From NCBI GenBank assembly GCA_039029135.1, contig JBCCGT010000024.1:20895-84894 (forward strand): a stretch of DNA of 64,000 nt. The letters run 5' to 3'. The translations under genes and the position numbers were made by a program. Below the pieces are notes generated by a model. The model saw nothing but the letters and a program-made list of their open reading frames with translations. It was not told the origin of the DNA and made no database searches. This document shows, in pieces, positions 59,542-64,000 of this stretch (position 1 is its first letter; each line of letters opens with the position of its first letter). Source of the stretch: JALZVT01 sp039029135 (GTDB lineage Bacteria > Pseudomonadota > Gammaproteobacteria > Pseudomonadales > Azotimanducaceae).

Positions 59542-60038
59542 GCCGCTACCGACCGCCCCAGCCGCGCTCGTCACCGCACATGACGCAGGCGGGCTATGAC
59601 GCGCTGGCCGCAGAGCTGAAGTATCTGTGGAAAGAAAAGCGGCCCGAGGTCACCGCCAAAGTTGCAGAGGCCGCCGCCCAGGGCGACCGCTCGGAAAACG
59701 CCGAGTACATCTACGGCAAGAAACAGCTACGCGAAATCGATCGACGCATACGCTACCTGTCAAAACGCCTCGACCACGCGGAGGTGATCACCCGCCTGCC
59801 CGCGCAACGCGATCGCGTGTTCTTTGGGGCCTGGGTAACGATCGCCGATGAAGCAGGCAACGAGCAGCGGCTGCGGCTGGTAGGTACCGACGAGGCGAGC
59901 AGTCAGCCCGGTTACATCAGCATCGACGCGCCGATGGCCAGAGCGCTGCTAGGGAAGCGGATCGATGATGAGGTGGAGGTGCGGAGTCCGGAGGGAAGTA
60001 CGTTGTACGACGTGGTGGAGATTGAGTATTCCGAGTAG
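59538..60038 (+). CDS. greB: Transcription elongation factor GreB
   Basis: A 166-residue Gre factor. The N-terminus MSRYRPPQPRSSPHMTQAGYDAL is the GreB signature, followed by the coiled coil LKYLWKEKRPEVTAKVAEAAAQGDRSENAEYIYGKKQLREIDRRIRYLSKRL with the acidic tip residues, and a C-terminal FKBP-like domain. It rescues backtracked RNA polymerase by stimulating transcript cleavage. The TTG start at 59538 overlaps the mtnA stop. It is the last chromosomal-type gene before the AT-richer island. Confidence 0.95.
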   Translation: MSRYRPPQPRSSPHMTQAGYDALAAELKYLWKEKRPEVTAKVAEAAAQGDRSENAEYIYGKKQLREIDRRIRYLSKRLDHAEVITRLPAQRDRVFFGAWVTIADEAGNEQRLRLVGTDEASSQPGYISIDAPMARALLGKRIDDEVEVRSPEGSTLYDVVEIEYSE

Positions 60039-60152
60039 CGGAGCGCGGGCGGCTCTAAACCTCGCTAGCGGGGTGGATTGATTTTCGGAACACATCTCTC
60101 GCGCCGAATATTGTTTGACACAGCAGCGTGTATCGGCGTTTAGCGCCTTTAA

Positions 60153-60170
60153 CTGATTGATAAGAATCAG
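60153..60170. repeat. Inverted repeat downstream of greB
   Basis: CTGATT-GATAAG-AATCAG, a perfect 6-base hairpin 115 bases after the greB stop, preceded by a short GGCG-TTTAG-CGCC hairpin (60135-60147) with TTTAA after it. It may be a greB terminator or the promoter region of the island; it lies at the change of base composition. Confidence 0.3.
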
Positions 60171-60178
60171 CTTTACGA

Positions 60179-60763
60179 TTGCGTCGGCCGGTTTCTGTGA
60201 CGAGGAACAAAGGAGACCTCTCCGCGCAACGACTACCCCATCCAATTCACCCTAGACGGGGCTCTTCAATCGGGGTTGAGACGGTCACTGACCTGGATGC
60301 GACCAGACAGATCAAGGTGCTACTCGCTGACCGACCTCGTGACCTTTGTCTGTTCACCCAAGGCACCAATCCGGCCGACGGAGCCAGTGAGCTGGTATTG
60401 ATCAGGGTAGGGCGGGTGAGCCGAATAGGGGTGGGAGATCGCCGCGAGCAGGAGCAGTTGAAGAACGAGAGCTGTCGGTCGACCACGATCAACCAGATTG
60501 TCGCCGATGCGATCAGGGGCTGGCGCGATGTTCACCCTGATCCGAGATCGAACGCTCCACTATTCCGATCACACAAGACCGGCCAAGCACCTAGAGGCAT
60601 CACGCCGACGGCCATGGTCAAACAGTGGCGTCGTGAAGTCGGGCTCAGCGGCAACTACGGACCGTACATGATCTTGAACTACATGATCTGCAAGTTGGCC
60701 AAGGGCAGCTCAAACGTAGCTGCTCAACGCCGGTGGACCAACCTTAAATTCGCTAAGCATTAA
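60179..60763 (+). pseudogene. Degenerate tyrosine-recombinase/integrase remnant
   Basis: A 194-codon frame. Residues ~40-160 keep a recognisable tyrosine-recombinase pattern: ATRQIKVLLADRPRDLCLFTQGTN, SELVLIRVGRV, a long spacer, TTINQIVADAIRGWRDVHPDPRSNAPLFRSHKTGQAPRGITPTAMVKQWRREVGLSGNYG. In active relatives the motif is GTN-x-ALRASDL with catalytic Arg, and GNYG is followed by HxLRKT and a later Tyr. Here the Arg position is Gly (ADGASEL), and after GNYG the sequence is PYMILNYMICK, without HxxR or the Tyr. It therefore looks inactive. It marks an old integration next to greB. Confidence 0.7.
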
Positions 60764-60765
60764 CT

Positions 60766-61671
60766 ATGATTTCAAAGCTCATTCTTGGACTTAGTTTCAT
60801 CGCCATCGTCTCGGGCTGTGTTTCACCCAGCAAGCGATACGTAGAAGGCAACTCGCCAGAGTACGCCAACGAAGAGGTTCGGTTCCGTACCACGTACTTC
60901 TTTCGGGTATACGACTACTGCTACGACAAGTACTCAGGCAACAAACACCAGCCTCGCACAGACTCCCTTTACCGATTTGTGATGACGGGCAAAGCCAACC
61001 CGTCGATCAGCAAGATTCATTTCGAGTCTGGCACCCTCAAGGCAAGCCAGATCGATCCGTTCGGGGCGACCGTGGAATATGACGACAAGCACGGCAACTA
61101 TCGCATCGTGACGCAAGCCGAAGCTCGCAAACGTTCACAGCGGGCAGAGGCTCTCGGAACCATTGACACGCTGCTCGAGTTGCAAGCACGGATGGGGGAG
61201 CTGTCGAACCGAGAGGAAAACAAGATTGCCGTTCGGGCAGAAACCACCGCGGCTATACAAGAACAAATTGAGCAAGCCATCAATCGTATAGGCAACCCCG
61301 CTCCACCCGAGAACGTCCAAGCGAGCCAATCGCCCGCCAACGCGCTCGCCTGCCCGCCGGGTTCGGAAGTGCAGCGCGGCTTCCAGATCATGGGGCCACA
61401 GGGCGTCAAGACGTTCGACCAAGAAGACCGACTGCTGATGGCGATGTCGTCAAACGCCAAACCACTGATCGGCGCACTAGCAGAGGTCAGTGGACGCATG
61501 TTCCGAGCACAAGTCGCGGAGAAATCGACGGCGGAACTAGTACTTCCTTTACTTCGAGAGCAGCTACGCGTGTCCAGAATCGAGGATACCGTTCAAGCCA
61601 TCAAAGAGACCGATGACTTGGAAACCGTCAAAAACAACCTGAACGCACAGCTCATTGTTGACGAGGAATGA
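60766..61671 (+). CDS. Unrecognised lipoprotein A of a coupled pair
   Basis: A 301-residue lipoprotein: signal KLILGLSFIAIVSGC with Cys ~18. The N-terminal half contains FRTTYFFRVYDYCYDKYSGNK and a beta-like region (ASQIDPFGATVEYDDKHGNYRIV); the C-terminal half is helical (AEALGTIDTLLELQARMGELSNREENKIAVRAETTAAIQEQIEQAINRIG). No domain is recognised. It begins two bases after the integrase remnant's stop and its own stop overlaps the next gene's frame. Composition is AT-richer than the chromosome. Function unknown; location in the cell is periplasmic, probably outer-membrane-anchored. Confidence 0.85.
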   Translation: MISKLILGLSFIAIVSGCVSPSKRYVEGNSPEYANEEVRFRTTYFFRVYDYCYDKYSGNKHQPRTDSLYRFVMTGKANPSISKIHFESGTLKASQIDPFGATVEYDDKHGNYRIVTQAEARKRSQRAEALGTIDTLLELQARMGELSNREENKIAVRAETTAAIQEQIEQAINRIGNPAPPENVQASQSPANALACPPGSEVQRGFQIMGPQGVKTFDQEDRLLMAMSSNAKPLIGALAEVSGRMFRAQVAEKSTAELVLPLLREQLRVSRIEDTVQAIKETDDLETVKNNLNAQLIVDEE

Positions 61672-61673
61672 TC

Positions 61674-63896
61674 ATGCGAATCCTAACGTTAGCGCTGATT
61701 TCGGTCACGCTCATCGGCTGCGGTTCCGCATCGATGCGCATTAAAGTCGACGTCTACAAAGGGCCGCTCGCGAACACGCAACACATTCAAGAGCAACAGC
61801 TCGCCGCCCTTCTCGGCACCGCAGGCAAAGGACTTGATGACATCGATGGACAACTGGTGGCCTCAATGTGTTTGCTGCGTTGTCGCGTACGACATATCCC
61901 TGCAAACGACAAAGCGCTGCCGCTCAATCTGGTGCCGCAACCACTCAGCAGTCTTTCCCAGCGCGGTCGTGAGACCTGCCCTTCGAATGCTCAGATCATG
62001 CGTATAGGCGATAGGGACCGCTTGAGCGATAGAGAGCTCTCGAGCGTCTGTCCTCTATACGTTCGCATGCGGGAACAGGTGGCGGGCATCCAAGGCCGTC
62101 TCGCAAATCTAAATGTCGACTTCAACCGCTTCGACAACAGCCGCTGGCCAAGCGAGGACATGGAGAAGGCGCTTAGTCTGGATACCGTGGCCGCAGACCT
62201 GTGCGCCAGCCAATCGCGCTCCTGTCAAAGTCGCATCGACCAGGTCCGAGCATCACTTGGTGCTGCGCTGCAAGCGGTCATGGGGAGGGATGCAACCTCA
62301 ACCTCCTACGACGCGATGGTTCAAGCCCTAAGCCGTCTAACAAGCGATGCCCTGCCGGCAGTCGCAGCCGCTGAAAAGGAGATTAAACGTACACTGAAAA
62401 CGGGGGACTACGCCGCCGTCACCGTCATCGAGGCATTGCGGGGGCACAGTAGAATGATCGAGGCTTATGAGTCGCGACTGAAGAAACTGGAGGACGCAAT
62501 AAAGGCCGCTAGCTCAGCCAACACCTACCCGGACGCTGAAGCCGCACTCGATGAATTAAGCCTGAGACTAGAAGAGCTGGCGGCAGGGTCTCACCACAAA
62601 GCGATGACCGACTACGGCGACTACGCAGACCAGTTACGCCGTGACTACGCGTTTCAGCTGCTCGACAAAAAAGTTGAGCTGCCAAGCACAACAACTTACA
62701 CCACAAACTACGCCTCGACGAAGCGCCTCATTGACAACACAACATCGCAAGCGGCCAGTTTCGCGAAGTTTTACGCGGAGGCAAACGTAGCAGTTGCAAA
62801 GCGCGCAGCGCACACCGCAAAACTCAAAGCGTCGGGAAACGCGATCAAGACGTTCACCGGCGCGCTTCCCGCCTTGGGCGGCGGCGCAGCCAATACAGAT
62901 ACCGACCCACGTCTTGCGGCGATCCAGAACTCAAACCTTTCCACGAAGCTGCAGACGCTAAAGTCGGAGCTCACGGCATATCTCAACGATGCAGTCCTTT
63001 ATGATGGGAGCAACCTCGCAACCAACATTCAGGGGTTACTTGTAACGACCGACGCCGCCATTCAAGACAAAGTCAACCTCCCTTCAGGCATTAGCTCACT
63101 CCTAGCAAATCTCCAGCAGCTCCAAGACTTCTCTGCCATCGACGCCGCCTATGCCTTCCCCACCGGCAAGCATGGCCAACGCCTAAACGCTATAACAAAC
63201 ATGGTCGCAATTGGCCACATCGACACATCTGAAAGCGACGTAAACACTGTCGTAACCGAGCTGCAATCAGCGATAAGAAAATTAAGCGCCGGCGTCACCG
63301 ACTTGACGGTGGCAGAGCAGCAGCAGGTCAGCGGAGCCAAGGACAGACTTAGCAAGCTCAAAGCGCTCATCGGCTCAGTGAAGAGCGCGCTGGAAAGTGA
63401 GCTTGAGGCAGACCGTCGCGAATATTCGGAACTTAAAAGCCGTGAGCTCTCGAAGGTATCCAGCATCGCCATGAGCTACCGAATCTTGGCGACCTTTCTT
63501 TCCTATCAAATTGCGTCCGTACCACCCAAGGAAAAACGCTTGAGTATTGATGTTGCCAAACTCGCGAACTTAGCTGCTGAGTACGCTAACCAGCTGACGG
63601 CACGTGCCAACGCGCTCAGCCTGCAAACAGGCGATGCTCACAGCCCCGGCGTGCCACGAGAGCTACTATCAACCGGACAGTATCTTCGCGACACCCAGCC
63701 AACCGCGTTTATCGAGATATACGACTGGCTGGATGCCGCTACGGACGGAGAAACAGATGTGCGAGAGCGCATTGACATCGCCAAGCGCCTCTTCGACGAC
63801 GACAACTGGGCAAATGTGAACGAGGTATACGCCTCTGGCCTAGGCAAGGTGTCCATGGCCGGGTTCTACCCAGATATTTCGGACACATCCATTTAG
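61674..63896 (+). CDS. Unrecognised large helical lipoprotein B of a coupled pair
   Basis: A 740-residue lipoprotein: signal ILTLALISVTLIGC with Cys ~16. I use ATG 61674 with GAGGA six bases upstream; ATG 61668 is also in frame and overlaps the stop of lipoprotein A. The body is nearly all helix with low Cys and many Ala, Leu, Ser and Lys repeats, suggestive of a long coiled-coil or helical-bundle protein. Cys residues occur mainly at ~60-70 and ~160-180. No domain recognised. The last residues (SDTSI) and the stop may derive from the IS element, whose orfA begins 27 bases later; the native C-terminus could be truncated. Confidence 0.82.
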   Translation: MRILTLALISVTLIGCGSASMRIKVDVYKGPLANTQHIQEQQLAALLGTAGKGLDDIDGQLVASMCLLRCRVRHIPANDKALPLNLVPQPLSSLSQRGRETCPSNAQIMRIGDRDRLSDRELSSVCPLYVRMREQVAGIQGRLANLNVDFNRFDNSRWPSEDMEKALSLDTVAADLCASQSRSCQSRIDQVRASLGAALQAVMGRDATSTSYDAMVQALSRLTSDALPAVAAAEKEIKRTLKTGDYAAVTVIEALRGHSRMIEAYESRLKKLEDAIKAASSANTYPDAEAALDELSLRLEELAAGSHHKAMTDYGDYADQLRRDYAFQLLDKKVELPSTTTYTTNYASTKRLIDNTTSQAASFAKFYAEANVAVAKRAAHTAKLKASGNAIKTFTGALPALGGGAANTDTDPRLAAIQNSNLSTKLQTLKSELTAYLNDAVLYDGSNLATNIQGLLVTTDAAIQDKVNLPSGISSLLANLQQLQDFSAIDAAYAFPTGKHGQRLNAITNMVAIGHIDTSESDVNTVVTELQSAIRKLSAGVTDLTVAEQQQVSGAKDRLSKLKALIGSVKSALESELEADRREYSELKSRELSKVSSIAMSYRILATFLSYQIASVPPKEKRLSIDVAKLANLAAEYANQLTARANALSLQTGDAHSPGVPRELLSTGQYLRDTQPTAFIEIYDWLDAATDGETDVRERIDIAKRLFDDDNWANVNEVYASGLGKVSMAGFYPDISDTSI

Positions 63897-63923
63897 GCCG
63901 ACAATGGCCTCAGGAGGTGTCAC

Positions 63924-64000
63924 ATGGGAAAGCGCAGAAGGAAGTTCTCTGCGGAGTTCAAACGGGAAGCAGTCGAGCTGTCTTTTCGATCGGGAACCAC
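63924..64000 (+). mobile_element. IS3-family insertion sequence, start of orfA (truncated by window)
   Basis: ATG 63924 with AGGAGGTG ribosome site encodes MGKRRRKFSAEFKREAVELS..., the standard start of the IS3-family OrfA helix-turn-helix transposase subunit. Only 25 codons are visible. The left inverted repeat must lie before it, overlapping the end of the lipoprotein gene. The AGGCC-GACAAT-GGCCT hairpin at 63895-63910 is part of the leader. Confidence 0.85.

Noticed and set aside
1..64000. CRISPR arrays, rRNA, tRNA, riboswitches
   Set aside because: No repeat-spacer array, cloverleaf or conserved RNA element was recognised by eye; a covariance-model search would be needed to exclude small RNAs.

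Overview
The window is high-GC bacterial chromosome, densely packed and with many 4-base ATGA gene overlaps. The gene set points to a Gammaproteobacterium: Mpl peptidoglycan recycling ligase, SrkA/YihE kinase, ComF, GreB, YaiI, a QseBC/PmrAB-like two-component pair and a signal-peptide KatG. CYP153 alkane hydroxylase, acyl-CoA dehydrogenase, carotenoid oxygenase and PPi-type phosphofructokinase suggest an aerobic, hydrocarbon- or lipid-using, probably aquatic organism. The exact order cannot be fixed from sequence alone; a Nevskiales/Salinisphaerales- or Woeseiales-like lineage is only a guess.

Layout. 1-12.4 kb: C-terminus of a probable PF10118 protein; carotenoid oxygenase; a minus-strand operon pfp - DUF6482 - DUF2087 - sdaA; a membrane protein; mpl; a lipoprotein with a possible 23-codon leader ORF; a HAD phosphatase overlapping a phosphotransferase; exported catalase-peroxidase. 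12.5-16.5 kb: an AT-richer accessory block holding an alpha/beta hydrolase, a lipoprotein metallo-beta-lactamase hydrolase, an SRPBCC lipoprotein, a divergent TetR regulator with a 17-bp palindrome in the promoter gap, and a P-loop kinase-like protein. 16.5-23.8 kb: acyl-CoA dehydrogenase, ComF, SrkA, TauE/SafE, two short-chain dehydrogenases with a small membrane protein between them, DUF2628 protein. 23.8-28.6 kb: a tightly coupled operon of sensor kinase, double-receiver regulator and TPR/TonB-C protein. 28.9-43.7 kb: CYP153, many small membrane, lipoprotein, NUDIX and ACT proteins, YaiI, GrpB, glutamine-dependent NAD synthetase, a metallo-beta-lactamase-fold protein that has lost most metal ligands, an exported M20 amidohydrolase, VanZ, and a divergent gene pair whose intergenic region is almost wholly a 12-bp tandem repeat.

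43.7-60 kb: DUF1501 (Tat) and DUF1800 secreted proteins, then a response regulator and sensor kinase with a direct-repeat operator candidate. Next is a five-gene overlapping operon: gamma-family PLP transsulfuration enzyme, hypothetical, GNAT, GH20 hexosaminidase and N-acetylhexosamine-kinase-like protein. After it come an MFS-acyltransferase fusion with a TauD dioxygenase, and a class II aldolase, mtnA and greB run that suggests methylthioribose salvage. 60-64 kb: a second AT-richer island beginning directly after greB. It holds an integrase remnant lacking catalytic residues, two unrecognised lipoprotein genes (301 and 741 aa) in tight coupling, and the start of an IS3-family element at the window edge.

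No rRNA, tRNA, CRISPR array or riboswitch was recognised. The least explained parts are the lipoprotein pair at 60.8-63.9 kb, the kinase/double-receiver/TonB-C operon, the TetR-controlled hydrolase block, and the degenerate metallo-beta-lactamase protein after nadE.
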